Shown: positions 17,546 through 26,707, numbered from the stretch's first letter. The stretch is DNA of 64,000 nucleotides from Catellatospora tritici (GCF_019083965.1 NZ_JAHRCY010000007.1:379157-443156); one strand, 5' to 3'. The notes: generated by a model not told the origin, from the sequence alone. Numbers and translations: made by a program.

Positions 17546-19045
17546 GTGACCCAGGTCGGCGAGGGTCCACGCGCGGCCGAGCCGGCGGCGGAAACCCGCG
17601 GCGGGCTCTCGGCTGGCGACGTGCTGGCCGAGCGGTATCGCCTCGAGGAGCACATCAACAACGACAGCGCCGGCCGCCAGGTGTGGCGCGGCGTCGACGT
17701 CGTGCTCCGGCGCCCCGTGGCCCTCGTGCTCCGACGCCCCGGCGGCTCGTCCGCCGAGGAGATGCTGTCGGCCGCGGTGACCGCCAGTCGGGTCGTGCAC
17801 CCCAACCTGATCGGCGTCTACGACGCCATCGACGAGGGCAGCCAGGCATACGTGGTCCGCGAGTGGATCGAGGGTGTGGCCCTGCGCGACCTGGTCGCGG
17901 ACGAGGGCCCCTTCGACGCCGAGCGCACCACCACGGTGCTGCACGCGGTCGCCGACGCGGTGTCCGCGCTGCACGCCAGCGGCATGGCGCACGGAAACGT
18001 GCACCCCGGCACCGTGCTCGTCGCCAACGACAGCCGGGTCGTGCTCGCCGACGCGCGGGTCGACGCCAACACCAGCGCCGAGGCCGATGTGCGCAGCCTC
18101 GGCGCGCTCGCCTACTTCATGCTCACCGGCCACTGGCCCACCGAGGGCGGGCGGTCCGCACTGCCCGACGGCCGCCGCGACGGCACGGGTGCGCTCGTCG
18201 CACCGCGCAACGTCCGAGCCGGCGTCCCGACGTACCTCGACGACCTGGTCATGGACCTGCTCGACGGCAAGCTCGCGCTGCCCACGGCCCAGGTGCTCGC
18301 CTCCGAGCTGGCCCGGCTGGACACCGGCGAGCGGCTGCTGCTCGGCGGCAACGGCACGCTGCGCTTCGCCGACGAGATCGCCCCGGAGACCACCACCCGG
18401 GCCACCACCCCCAAGCTGCTCATCGCGGGCGGCGTGGCGGTGGCACTGGTCATCGCGGGGTTGGTCTTCGCCATCCGGGCGCTCAACTCCGGCGGCGAGG
18501 ACCCGCTGGCCCAGGCCCCGGCCAGCGCCTCGCCGCAGGCCACCGCGTCGCCGGCGCCGCAGCCGCACGCCCTGAAGCTGCGCGCCGACCAGGTCCGCAT
18601 CGTCGACCCCAAGGGCGACCGCAGCGAGACCAAGGACTCCGAGCTGGTCGTCGACGGCAACCCGAAGACGGCGTGGCAGACCAGCCGCTACTACAACCGC
18701 TCGAACTTCGGCAACAGCAAGGCCGGCATGGGCATCCTGATCAAGCTGGACCAGCCGGCGCTGGTGTCCAGCGTGCGGGTGCAGCTGACCGTGCCGGGCG
18801 CCTCGGCCGAGCTGCGCTACGGCAACGCCGACCAGCCGGCCACCAGCGCCGGCGACAAGACCATCGTCGAGACGTACAAGCGGCTCGGCGAGCCGGTCGG
18901 CAAGGACTCCGGCACCACGATGGTGTTCCCGGCCGACACCTCGGTGCCGTACCAGTTCCTCATGGTCTGGATCACCGACCTGCCGCTGGAGACCGCCAAC
19001 AAGTACCGCATCGGCGTGCAGGAGATCGTGGTCGAGGTGCAGTGA
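17546..19045 (+). CDS. MurJ-associated pseudokinase with C-terminal extracytoplasmic domain
   Basis: A 499-residue type I membrane protein. Residues about 30-270 form a protein-kinase fold lacking catalytic residues: the ATP lysine position reads VALVLRR, the HRD motif is replaced by HGNVHPGTVLV, and DFG is replaced by ADAR. A membrane span lies near 295-317. A linker then leads to a discoidin-like beta domain (about 355-499) with VVDGNPKTAWQTSRY. The architecture equals the C-terminal part of M. tuberculosis MurJ (Rv3910), whose pseudokinase recruits FhaA after PknB phosphorylation; the same role is inferred here. The GTG at 17546 has GGGGAGG upstream. The stop overlaps the sigM start (GTGA). 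Confidence 0.92.
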   Translation: MTQVGEGPRAAEPAAETRGGLSAGDVLAERYRLEEHINNDSAGRQVWRGVDVVLRRPVALVLRRPGGSSAEEMLSAAVTASRVVHPNLIGVYDAIDEGSQAYVVREWIEGVALRDLVADEGPFDAERTTTVLHAVADAVSALHASGMAHGNVHPGTVLVANDSRVVLADARVDANTSAEADVRSLGALAYFMLTGHWPTEGGRSALPDGRRDGTGALVAPRNVRAGVPTYLDDLVMDLLDGKLALPTAQVLASELARLDTGERLLLGGNGTLRFADEIAPETTTRATTPKLLIAGGVAVALVIAGLVFAIRALNSGGEDPLAQAPASASPQATASPAPQPHALKLRADQVRIVDPKGDRSETKDSELVVDGNPKTAWQTSRYYNRSNFGNSKAGMGILIKLDQPALVSSVRVQLTVPGASAELRYGNADQPATSAGDKTIVETYKRLGEPVGKDSGTTMVFPADTSVPYQFLMVWITDLPLETANKYRIGVQEIVVEVQ

Positions 19046-19692
19046 CCGGCCCGGATCCCCGTACCGACGAGGAGCTGCTGCACGCCCACGTCGCTGGTGA
19101 CCCCCACGCCTTCGGGCTGCTGTTCCGCCGACACCGCGACCGCCTCTGGGCGGTCGCCGTGCGCACCGTCAACGACCGCGAGGACGCCGCCGACGCACTG
19201 CAGGAAGCCATGCTGTCGGCGCACCGCGCGGCGGCCAGGTTCCGGGGTGAGGCCGCCGTCACCACCTGGCTGCACCGCATCGTGGTGAACGCCTGCGTCG
19301 ACCGACTGCGGCGACGCCAGACCCACGCCACTGTCCCGCTGCCGGGCCAGGTCGGCCACGACGAGGACGACCGTGGCGCCGGGCGCCACGAACCGGCCGC
19401 CCCGACCACGGATCACGACACCGCGATGGTCGTGCGCGCGGCGCTGGCCGAGCTGCCGTACGAGCAGCGCGCCGCTCTCGTCCTGGTCGACCTGCAGGGC
19501 TACTCGGTGGCCGAAGTGGCGATCATGATGGGAGTGGCGGAGGGCACCATCAAGAGCCGCTGTTCACGCGGTCGCGCCCGGTTGGCTGTGATGTTGGGCC
19601 ACCTACGCAACCTCAGCGGCGACGGCGACGTCCGACCCGACACGGCCACACAGCCGCGCGACAGCCAGACCATGCCGAGAGGAGGCGCCTGA
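19042..19692 (+). CDS. sigM: ECF RNA polymerase sigma factor SigM
   Basis: A 216-residue ECF sigma factor. Region 2 (about residues 15-85) contains FRRHRDRLWAVAVRTVND and the DALQEAMLSAHR segment. Region 4 (about 130-180) contains LPYEQRAALVLVDLQGYS and VAEGTIKSRCSRGRARL. It follows the pseudokinase with a 4-base GTGA overlap and is followed by its anti-sigma gene with an ATGA overlap, so the three are translationally coupled. Position between the murJ-type gene and trxB matches Rv3911. Confidence 0.94.
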   Translation: MTGPDPRTDEELLHAHVAGDPHAFGLLFRRHRDRLWAVAVRTVNDREDAADALQEAMLSAHRAAARFRGEAAVTTWLHRIVVNACVDRLRRRQTHATVPLPGQVGHDEDDRGAGRHEPAAPTTDHDTAMVVRAALAELPYEQRAALVLVDLQGYSVAEVAIMMGVAEGTIKSRCSRGRARLAVMLGHLRNLSGDGDVRPDTATQPRDSQTMPRGGA

Positions 19693-20540
19693 TGAGCCCG
19701 GTCGATCTCGATCTGCTCGCCGACTACGTCGACGGTGCCCTCGACGGCACTCCCGACGAGGCCCGCGTGGCCGACCTCGTGGCCCACGACCCGGCCTGGG
19801 CCGAGGCCGCCGTCCGGCTCCGCACCGCGCTCCCGCTGGTCTCGGCCGACCTGGCCCTGCTCGCGGCAGCCACCGAACCCATGCCCGCCGACCTCGCGGC
19901 CCGCTTCGACGACCTGCTGGCCGGGCCGCAGTTCGCCGCGGTGCCCGCTCCCGCGCCGCGGCCGGGCACCGGCGAGCGCGCCCTGGATCGCCGCCCCGGT
20001 GCAGCCACCCGCCGCCGTCGCCGCTGGGCGGTTCCGGTCGGTGTCGCCGCGGCCGCGCTCGTGGTCGCCGGCGTGTCGCTGCCGCTGTCGCAGTACGGCG
20101 GGACCGGCGCCTATGACACCGCGGAGAAACCGGCCAGTGCGGAGCTGTACCCGTCGGTCCCGTTGTCGTCGAGCGGGCTCGACTACAACCGGGCCACGAT
20201 CACCCCGAACGCGCGCGAGACGGATAAGTCGGCGCCGCCGATGACGACGCTCAGCACGCCCGAGGCGCCGAAGAGCGCGGCCGCGGACGGATATTCGGTC
20301 GACCGGGTTCCCGCAGCGCTGCAGCCGCTGGCCGCCTCGCAGCCCGCCCTCGCCGGCTGCCTCAACGCGGTGCTCTCGACGGTGCCGGGCACCGTCGAAC
20401 TGGTCGACTTCGCCCGCTTCGAGGGGCGCCCCGCGGTCGTCATCTCGATCGCCGGGCCGGACCGGCACTGGGTCGTGGTGGCGGGTCCGCAGTGCGGTGT
20501 CGGTGGCTCTGACGAGCTCTTCCGGATCGCGGCGGACTAG
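19692..20540 (+). CDS. anti-sigma-M factor, single-span membrane protein
   Basis: A 282-residue protein with a cytoplasmic N-terminal domain (residues 1-80: DLLADYVDGALDG...), a basic RRRRRW stretch, one membrane span (about 112-130) and an extracytoplasmic C-terminal domain. The start codon overlaps the sigM stop (ATGA). The order and topology are those of Rv3912, the SigM anti-sigma factor, which is released by regulated proteolysis. No HxxxCxxC zinc motif is seen in the N-terminus, so redox sensing by a ZAS-type mechanism is unlikely. Confidence 0.88.
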   Translation: MSPVDLDLLADYVDGALDGTPDEARVADLVAHDPAWAEAAVRLRTALPLVSADLALLAAATEPMPADLAARFDDLLAGPQFAAVPAPAPRPGTGERALDRRPGAATRRRRRWAVPVGVAAAALVVAGVSLPLSQYGGTGAYDTAEKPASAELYPSVPLSSSGLDYNRATITPNARETDKSAPPMTTLSTPEAPKSAAADGYSVDRVPAALQPLAASQPALAGCLNAVLSTVPGTVELVDFARFEGRPAVVISIAGPDRHWVVVAGPQCGVGGSDELFRIAAD

Positions 20541-20574
20541 ACACAGTGAGCTGACCCACCGCTGGGGTGGTAAA

Positions 20575-20601
20575 GGAATGCGCGCTCCGTACGATGGCGT
20601 T
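20575..20601 (+). promoter_or_regulatory. SigR/SigH-type ECF promoter upstream of trxB
   Basis: GGAAT (20575-20579) and GTT (20599-20601) are separated by 19 bp, close to the GGAAT-N18-GTT promoter used by the thiol-stress ECF sigma factor at trxBA operons of other actinomycetes. It lies 45 bp before the trxB start. Confidence 0.6.
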
Positions 20602-20646
20602 TCAGCCTGCGTCAGCACGGCGAACCGATCGCTAGGAGCGCGTTTC

Positions 20647-21570
20647 GTGGAGAACGTCCGAAACCTGATCATCGTCGGCTCGGGTCCGGCTGGTTACACC
20701 GCCGCCGTGTACGCCGCACGCGCCAGCCTCAAGCCCCTGCTCATCGAAGGTGTCGAGTCCGGCGGCGCGCTGATGACCACCACCGAGATCGAGAACTTCC
20801 CCGGCTTCCCCGACGGCATCATGGGCCCCGAACTGATGGACCAGATGCGCAAGCAGGCCGAGCGGTTCGGCACCGAGTTCATCACCGACAACGCGACCCG
20901 GGTCGAGCTGTCCGGCGAGGTCAAGAGCGTCTGGGTCGGCGACACCGAGTACCGTGCCCGTGCCGTCATCCTGGCCACCGGTTCGGCGTGGCGCCCGCTG
21001 GGCGTGCCCGGCGAGCAGGAGCTGCTCGGCCACGGCGTCTCGTCCTGCGCGACCTGCGACGGCTTCTTCTTCCGGGGCCAGCGCATCGTCGTGGCGGGCG
21101 GCGGCGACTCGGCGATGGAGGAGGCCACCTTCCTCACCCGGTTCGCCGACCACGTCACGATCATCCACCGCCGCGACGAGTTCCGCGCCAGCAAGATCAT
21201 GGCCGAGCGCGCCCTCTCGAACGAGAAGATCTCGGTCGAGTGGAACACCGTGATCGACGAGATCCTCGGTGCCGACGGCAAGGTCTCCGGCGTACGCGTG
21301 CACAACGTGATCACCGGCGAGTCCCGTGAACTGCCGGTCACCGGCGTATTCGTCGCCATCGGCCACGACCCGCGCAGCCAGATGTTCGTCGGCCAGGTAG
21401 AGATGGACGACGAGGGCTACGTGAAGGTCGACGCGCCGAGCACCCGTACCAGCATCCCCGGCGTCTTCGCCGCGGGTGACCTGGTCGACCACACCTACCG
21501 CCAGGCCATCACCGCCTCCGGCACCGGCTGTACCGCCGCGCTGGACGCGGAGCGGTTCTTGGCGCACTGA
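20647..21570 (+). CDS. trxB: thioredoxin-disulfide reductase
   Basis: A 307-residue flavoprotein that uses NADPH to reduce thioredoxin. The FAD-binding GSGPAGYTAAVYAARA motif is at residues 10-25 and the redox-active CATC is near 134-137. The NADPH-binding GGGDSAMEEA follows and the FAD motif GVFAAGDLVDHTYRQ lies near the C-terminus. The GTG at 20647 has AGGAG 8 nt upstream. It is followed 39 bp later by trxA, and the two probably form a thiol-stress operon driven from the promoter at 20575. Confidence 0.97.
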   Translation: MENVRNLIIVGSGPAGYTAAVYAARASLKPLLIEGVESGGALMTTTEIENFPGFPDGIMGPELMDQMRKQAERFGTEFITDNATRVELSGEVKSVWVGDTEYRARAVILATGSAWRPLGVPGEQELLGHGVSSCATCDGFFFRGQRIVVAGGGDSAMEEATFLTRFADHVTIIHRRDEFRASKIMAERALSNEKISVEWNTVIDEILGADGKVSGVRVHNVITGESRELPVTGVFVAIGHDPRSQMFVGQVEMDDEGYVKVDAPSTRTSIPGVFAAGDLVDHTYRQAITASGTGCTAALDAERFLAH

Positions 21571-21609
21571 CTGAGACACCGTAGAGATCTGAGATAGGAG
21601 AGACCCGAG

Positions 21610-21933
21610 ATGGGATCCGCCAAGGCGGTCACCGACGCCTCGTTCGTCGCTGATGTACTGCAGTCCGACAAGCCGGTCCTGGTGGACTTCTGGGCCGAGT
21701 GGTGCGGCCCGTGCCGCAAGGTCGCCCCGGTGCTCGAGGAGATCGCCACCGAGATGAAGGACCAGGTCACCATCGTGAAGCTGGACATCGACGCCAACCC
21801 GGAGACCGCACGGGCCTACCGGGTCATGTCGGTGCCGACGCTGACCCTGTTCAAGGGCGGCCAGCCGGTGCAGTCGGTCGCGGGCGCCCGCCCGAAGGGC
21901 GACATCGTCCGGCTGATCGAGTCCGCTCTCTGA
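21610..21933 (+). CDS. trxA: thioredoxin
   Basis: A 107-residue thioredoxin with FWAEWCGPCRK (active site WCGPC, about residues 31-35) and the conserved cis-proline in MSVPTLTLF. GATAGGAGAG precedes the ATG. It is the second gene of the trxBA unit and reduces protein disulfides using electrons from TrxB. A hairpin terminator follows directly. Confidence 0.97.
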   Translation: MGSAKAVTDASFVADVLQSDKPVLVDFWAEWCGPCRKVAPVLEEIATEMKDQVTIVKLDIDANPETARAYRVMSVPTLTLFKGGQPVQSVAGARPKGDIVRLIESAL

Positions 21934-21944
21934 CAGCGTCTTAC

Positions 21945-21972
21945 GAGGCCCCGGGCTCAGGCTCGGGGCCTC
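21945..21972 (+). terminator. terminator after trxA
   Basis: GAGGCCCCG and CGGGGCCTC form a 9-bp stem 11 bp after the trxA stop, followed by GGTCTGTT. Confidence 0.75.
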
Positions 21973-22082
21973 GGTCTGTTACGGCGCCCCCGGACAGCCG
22001 TAACCGTGGCGCGCGTCACTGGCGGGCCGACAGGCGAGGTAGGCTCCGGTGGCATTTGTGAGGTTTCTCAGGAGGTCCGCCT

Positions 22083-23246
22083 GTGCGAGCGATCAAGCGC
22101 GGTGAGCGTGGCCCTGCCGTCACCGAGATCCGGCAGATTCTGGTCACCCTCGGCCTGATGCAGCCCGCCCCGGACTCGGCCGAGGCCGACCACTTCAACG
22201 ACGCCACGGAACGGGCCGTGCGCGCCTTCCAGCAGAGCCGAGGGCTGTCCGTCGACGGCGAGGTGGGCGCGGAGACCTGGCGCGCCCTGGACGCCGCCAG
22301 ATGGACGCTGGGCGCCCGCACGCTGTATTACAGCGTCTCCAATCCGCTGCGCGGCGACGACGTGCGCCAGCTGCAGGAGCGGCTGCTGGAGATGGGGTAC
22401 GACGCCGGGCGCACCGACGGCACGTACGGTGCCCGTACCGCCAAGGCGCTGTCGGCGTTCCAGCGCGAGATGGGCCTGGTGCCCGACGGCTCCTGCGGCC
22501 CGCAGACCCTGCACATGCTGCGCCGGCTCGGACGCAAGGTGACCGGCGGTTCGCCGCTGAAACTGCGTGAGGAGTCGCTGTTCCGCGCCTCCGGGCCGAG
22601 CCTGGTCGGTCGCCAGATCGTGGTCGACCCGGGGCACGGCGGTTCCGACCCGGGGGTGGTCGTCCCCGACGGGCCGCTGCGCTGGACCGAGGCCGACCTC
22701 GCGTACGACCTCGCCACGCGGCTGGAAGGCCGCCTGGCCGCCGCCGGGATGCGGGTGCACCTGACCCGCGGGCCGCTGCCGATCGAGGCGCCCAGCGACG
22801 CGGACCGGGCGCAGCTGGCCAACGATCTGAGTGCCGACCTGCTGATCTCGCTGCACATCGACGGCCACCACAACCCGGAGGCCGACGGCGTCGCCACGTA
22901 CCACTACGGCACCGAGAACGGTGTCACCTCGACGATGGGGGAGCGGCTGGCCGGGCTGGTGCAGCGCGAGATCGTGGCCCGCACCGGCCTGCGCAACTGC
23001 CACACTCACGCGAAGACGTGGGAGCTGCTGCGCTACACCCGCATGCCCGCGGTACGCGTCGACGTCGGCTACCTGACCTCGCCGAAGGATCGCGCCCAGC
23101 TCACCGACCCGATGTTCCGCGAGCGGGTGGTCGAGGCGATCGTGGCCGCGGTGCAGCGCATGTACTACCCGGCCGAGATCGACGTGAAGACCGGCACCAT
23201 CGACGTCAGCCAGCTTCGCCTGGCCTTGGGGGAACTGAGCAAGTGA
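22083..23246 (+). CDS. cwlM: CwlM-type N-acetylmuramoyl-L-alanine amidase fold protein
   Basis: A 387-residue cytoplasmic protein without a signal peptide. It has two peptidoglycan-binding modules (about residues 6-65 and 82-140) and an Amidase_3 domain (about 175-365). The zinc-ligand positions are DPGHGGSD, the E of RWTEADLAYD and SLHIDGH. The catalytic Glu of active amidases is replaced by Asp in RVDVGYLTS, as in M. tuberculosis CwlM. Mycobacterial CwlM is a regulator that activates MurA when phosphorylated by PknB, and a similar role is inferred. CAGGAGG gives a strong ribosome site for the GTG start. Its stop overlaps the next start (GTGA). Confidence 0.92.
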   Translation: MRAIKRGERGPAVTEIRQILVTLGLMQPAPDSAEADHFNDATERAVRAFQQSRGLSVDGEVGAETWRALDAARWTLGARTLYYSVSNPLRGDDVRQLQERLLEMGYDAGRTDGTYGARTAKALSAFQREMGLVPDGSCGPQTLHMLRRLGRKVTGGSPLKLREESLFRASGPSLVGRQIVVDPGHGGSDPGVVVPDGPLRWTEADLAYDLATRLEGRLAAAGMRVHLTRGPLPIEAPSDADRAQLANDLSADLLISLHIDGHHNPEADGVATYHYGTENGVTSTMGERLAGLVQREIVARTGLRNCHTHAKTWELLRYTRMPAVRVDVGYLTSPKDRAQLTDPMFRERVVEAIVAAVQRMYYPAEIDVKTGTIDVSQLRLALGELSK

Positions 23247-24481
23247 CCGACCCCGGCCCCTCGCCGGTCTTCTACGCGGAGCGCATGTTCCACGAGGCCG
23301 TGCTGTCCCTGCGCAACGGCGACGAACGCAACTACCGCCGAGTGCGCGGCCAGATCCTGACCTCCACCCTCGGCGAGCAGGTGATCGACGCCGCCATGCC
23401 GGTGCTGCTGGAGAAGGGCGCGCTGCGCGCCTGGGAGGCCAACTGGCAGCCCGCCGAACTCGCCCGTGCCGTGCGGCGGACCTTCGACGCGACGGCCGCC
23501 TCGCTCACGGTCGACGCGATGGCGAGCCTGATCCGGGGCTTTACCCCCGACCAGATCGACCCGCGTTGGCAGAGCCAACTCGACGAGATCGGCGCGGCGG
23601 TCTGGTGGAGCGATGGCCTCTCCTATGCCCGCGAGGCCGGCGCCCAGCATCGGCTGGACCGAGGCGATCTAGTGGACTATGTCGTTAGGTTGCTGGAGCT
23701 CTTCCTGCGCCTGCCCCAGATGGAGTTGGTCGTCCCGGCTCCGGGCGTCTCGGTGATGCCGCGCCAGCTCCGGCGCCGCGTACCACCGGCCGACGGGCCG
23801 GAGCGGCAGCTCGACCGGATCCGGGCGCTGCTGGCCAAGGCCGAGTCGACCACGTACCCGGACGAGGCCGAGGCGTTCACCGCCAAGGCGCAGGAGCTGA
23901 TGGCCCGGCACAGCATCGACGCCGCGCGGCTGTCCGCCGCCGGGGGCGGTGCCGACGCCCCGGCCGTGCTGCGGATCCCGATCGACAACCCGTACGAGCT
24001 GCCCAAGTGCCTGCTGCTGCAGGCCGTCGCCGAGGCCAACCGCTGCCACGCCGTGTTCATGAAGGAGTGGGGCCTGAGCACCGTGGTCGGCTTCGAGGCC
24101 GACCTGGAGTCGGTGGAGCTGCTGTTCACGTCGCTGCTCGTGCAGGCGACCCGCGCGATGACCGGGACGGGCCCGCGCGCCGACCGCTACGGCCGCAACA
24201 ACATCCGCTCGTTCCGCCAGTCCTTCCTCACGGCGTACGCGCAGCGCATCGGCGAACGACTGGCCGAGGCAACCGACCAGGTCGACGCCGAGATGGTCGC
24301 CGGAACGGACCTGGTGCCGGTGCTGGCGGCGCGAGCGGAGGCGGTGGACGCGGCGTTCGAGGCGCTGTTCCCCACCCGCATCGGGCGCAGCGCGTCGGTC
24401 AGCAACCGCGAGGGCTGGCACGCCGGGCTGGCCGCCGCCGACCGGGCCGAACTGACGATGCGCGAGCGGCTGCCGAACTAG
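23243..24481 (+). CDS. DUF2786 domain protein
   Basis: A 412-residue soluble protein. The central DUF2786 motif is visible (about residues 190-230: QLDRIRALLAKAESTTYPDEAEAFTAKAQELM, given here in part), and a helical N-terminal domain and a C-terminal alpha/beta part follow. The family occurs in actinobacteria and phages and has no settled function. It is translationally coupled to cwlM by a GTGA overlap. Its TAG stop is shared on the other strand with the convergent acetyltransferase stop, so the two coding regions overlap by 2 bases. Confidence 0.85.
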   Translation: MTDPGPSPVFYAERMFHEAVLSLRNGDERNYRRVRGQILTSTLGEQVIDAAMPVLLEKGALRAWEANWQPAELARAVRRTFDATAASLTVDAMASLIRGFTPDQIDPRWQSQLDEIGAAVWWSDGLSYAREAGAQHRLDRGDLVDYVVRLLELFLRLPQMELVVPAPGVSVMPRQLRRRVPPADGPERQLDRIRALLAKAESTTYPDEAEAFTAKAQELMARHSIDAARLSAAGGGADAPAVLRIPIDNPYELPKCLLLQAVAEANRCHAVFMKEWGLSTVVGFEADLESVELLFTSLLVQATRAMTGTGPRADRYGRNNIRSFRQSFLTAYAQRIGERLAEATDQVDAEMVAGTDLVPVLAARAEAVDAAFEALFPTRIGRSASVSNREGWHAGLAAADRAELTMRERLPN

Positions 24482-25146
24482 TTGGTGGTGCCCCGCACGG
24501 CGGGGCGGACGCCGGGGCGCAGCAGTTCGGGGCTCATCGAGCCGAGCAGCTTCTCCAGCGCGTACTCGACATCGGACTTCCACGACAAGGCTGTGCGCAG
24601 CTCCATCCGCAACCTCGGGTAGCGGGGGTGCGGCCGCACCGTCTTGAAGCCCACGGCCAGGAAGAAGTCGGCCGGAGCCAGGCAGCTGGTCTGCCTGGTC
24701 TCGTCCTCGTCGCGCTCGCCGAACTTGGCGTCCCCGAACGCCTCGATCGCCTTGACGCCGCGCTTGGTCAGGTCGCGGGCGATCGACTGGATCAGCACCC
24801 GGCCCAGCCCGCCCCCGGCGAACGCCGCGACCACGTGCGCGGTCATCAGCTGGACCGCGTCGGGGGAGACCGGCGAGGTGGGGAAGGCGCTGCCGCGCGG
24901 CACGTACATCGGCGGGGCGTAGAGGACGAACCCGGCGGGCATGCCGTCGACATAGGCGATCTTGCCGCAGGAGCCCCACTCCAGCAGGGTCTGCGAGACC
25001 CACGCCTCCTTCTCCAGGCCCGGATCACCGGCGGCGCAGGCACGCTCGGCCGACACCGGATCGAGCTCCCAGTACACGCAGCTGCGGCACCCCTTGGGCA
25101 GGTCTTCCAGGGTGTCAAGTGTCAGATTGACCACTCTGCGTGACAT
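24478..25146 (-). CDS. GNAT-family acetyltransferase, Rv3916c-like
   Basis: A 222-residue protein. The early CRSCVYWEL segment (about residues 20-28) is conserved in the Rv3916c family, and the GGGLGRVLIQSIARDL region (near 115) resembles a GNAT acetyl-CoA pyrophosphate loop. The frame extends to 25212, but MSRRVVNLTLD at 25146 is preceded by GGAGC and fits the family. It lies between cwlM and the parAB side, as in M. tuberculosis, although here about 12 kb separates it from parB. The acyl acceptor is unknown. Confidence 0.8.
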   Translation of the reverse strand: MSRRVVNLTLDTLEDLPKGCRSCVYWELDPVSAERACAAGDPGLEKEAWVSQTLLEWGSCGKIAYVDGMPAGFVLYAPPMYVPRGSAFPTSPVSPDAVQLMTAHVVAAFAGGGLGRVLIQSIARDLTKRGVKAIEAFGDAKFGERDEDETRQTSCLAPADFFLAVGFKTVRPHPRYPRLRMELRTALSWKSDVEYALEKLLGSMSPELLRPGVRPAVRGTTN

Positions 25147-25372
25147 GAGCAGCTCCGGCTCCGTAGCGGCAACGCCGCAGACCGACACGAGTCGACCGCT
25201 GTAACGGGTCAACTCATAGACTTTACGCCCGACTTCTGCCCGACTGCACCCTATCCCGGCGGTTGGATTCGACCGAATGTCGGTTCAAGACCGACTTCAC
25301 CGAGCGTACGATTCGAAGACTGACTTTGCGGAACGCCGATCCTACCGGGGTTCCACGGCACTGGGAGGGATC

Positions 25373-26698
25373 GTGGCGGAGACGGGCACCACGCTCGACG
25401 ACTACACCGACCGATACGCGCAGCGCATCTCGGGGATGACCGCATCGGAGATCCGAGCTCTCTTCGCCGTGGCGAACCGCCCGGAAGTGGTGTCACTCGC
25501 CGGGGGTATGCCGTACATCTCCGCGCTGCCGCTCGACGCCGTCGGTGAGGTCATCGGCGAGCTCGTCGCCCGTTCGGGTGCCACCGCCCTGCAGTACGGA
25601 CTCGGCCAGGGCATGCCGGAGCTGCGCGAGCAGATCTGCGCCCTGATGGCCGACGTCGGCATCGACGCCTCGGTCGGCGCGTCCCCGGAGGACGTCGTCG
25701 TCACCATCGGCGGCCAGCAGGCCCTTGACCTGATCGCCCGCCTCTTCCTCGACCCGGGCGACGTCATCCTCGCCGAGGGCCCGACCTACGTGGGCGCGCT
25801 GGGCGTGTTCCAGGCCGCGCAGGCCGAGGTCGTGCACGTGCCGATGGACCACGACGGGCTCATCCCGGCGGCGCTGGAGACCGCGATCGAGGAGCAGCGC
25901 AGGCTCGGCCGGCGGGTCAAGTTCCTCTACACCATTCCGACGTACCAGAACCCGGCCGGCGTCACCCTGTCGGAGGAGCGGCGCGAGCAGGTGCTCGACA
26001 TCTGCGAGCGGGCCGGACTGCTGGTGATCGAGGACGACCCATACGGCCGCCTCGGGTTCGAGGGCGAGGCCCCGCGCCCGCTGCGCGCCCGCCGCCGCGA
26101 CGGCGTCTTCTACCTGAGCACCTTCTCCAAGACCTTCGCGCCGGGCCTGCGGGTCGGCTGGATCCTGGCCCCGCACGCGGTGCGGGACAAGCTGGTGATC
26201 ACCACCGAGGCGAACATCCTGTGCCCCAGCAACTTCGCCCAGTCCGTGGTCAGCACCTACCTGTCCACCATGCCCTGGCGCCAGCAGCTCAAGACGTACC
26301 AGCAGATCTACGCCGAGCGCCGCGACACCATGCTGTCCGCGCTGGCCGACCTGATGCCCGAGGGCACCACCTGGACCCGCCCGGCGGGCGGCCTGTTCGT
26401 GTGGGCGACCCTGCCCGAGGGCCTGGACTCCAAGGCCATGGTGCCGCGGGCCATCGCGGCCCGGGTCGCGTACGTGCCCGGCACCGGCTTCTACGCCGAC
26501 GGCACCGGTCGCCAGCACCTGCGCCTGAACTTCTCGTTCCCGTCGCCGGAGCGCATCCGTGAGGGCGTGCGCCGCCTGGCCGGCGTCGTCGAGCAGGAGC
26601 TGGCGCTGCGCGCCGTCTTCGCCGACGCGGGCTCCCTGGACAGCGCGTCCGGCCCGCAGCGGCCCGGCGCGCACGCACCCGGGCCCGACTTGGCATGA
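25373..26698 (+). CDS. PLP-dependent aminotransferase, LysN/MocR-like fold type I
   Basis: A 441-residue class I/II aminotransferase. SLAGGMPYISALP opens the fold, GGQQALDLIARLFLDPGD forms the cofactor phosphate site, and IEDDPYGRLGF holds the conserved Asp-Pro-Tyr. The lysine that binds PLP is in STFSKTFAPGLRVGW (near residue 245), and LRLNFSF carries the substrate-carboxylate Arg. The pattern resembles 2-aminoadipate or valine-pyruvate transaminases. The GTG at 25373 has GGGAGGG upstream. It overlaps no neighbour but is only 9 bp before the ATP-grasp gene, suggesting an operon. The amino-acid substrate is not resolved. Confidence 0.92.
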   Translation: MAETGTTLDDYTDRYAQRISGMTASEIRALFAVANRPEVVSLAGGMPYISALPLDAVGEVIGELVARSGATALQYGLGQGMPELREQICALMADVGIDASVGASPEDVVVTIGGQQALDLIARLFLDPGDVILAEGPTYVGALGVFQAAQAEVVHVPMDHDGLIPAALETAIEEQRRLGRRVKFLYTIPTYQNPAGVTLSEERREQVLDICERAGLLVIEDDPYGRLGFEGEAPRPLRARRRDGVFYLSTFSKTFAPGLRVGWILAPHAVRDKLVITTEANILCPSNFAQSVVSTYLSTMPWRQQLKTYQQIYAERRDTMLSALADLMPEGTTWTRPAGGLFVWATLPEGLDSKAMVPRAIAARVAYVPGTGFYADGTGRQHLRLNFSFPSPERIREGVRRLAGVVEQELALRAVFADAGSLDSASGPQRPGAHAPGPDLA

Positions 26699-26707
26699 TC
26701 TGAACCT

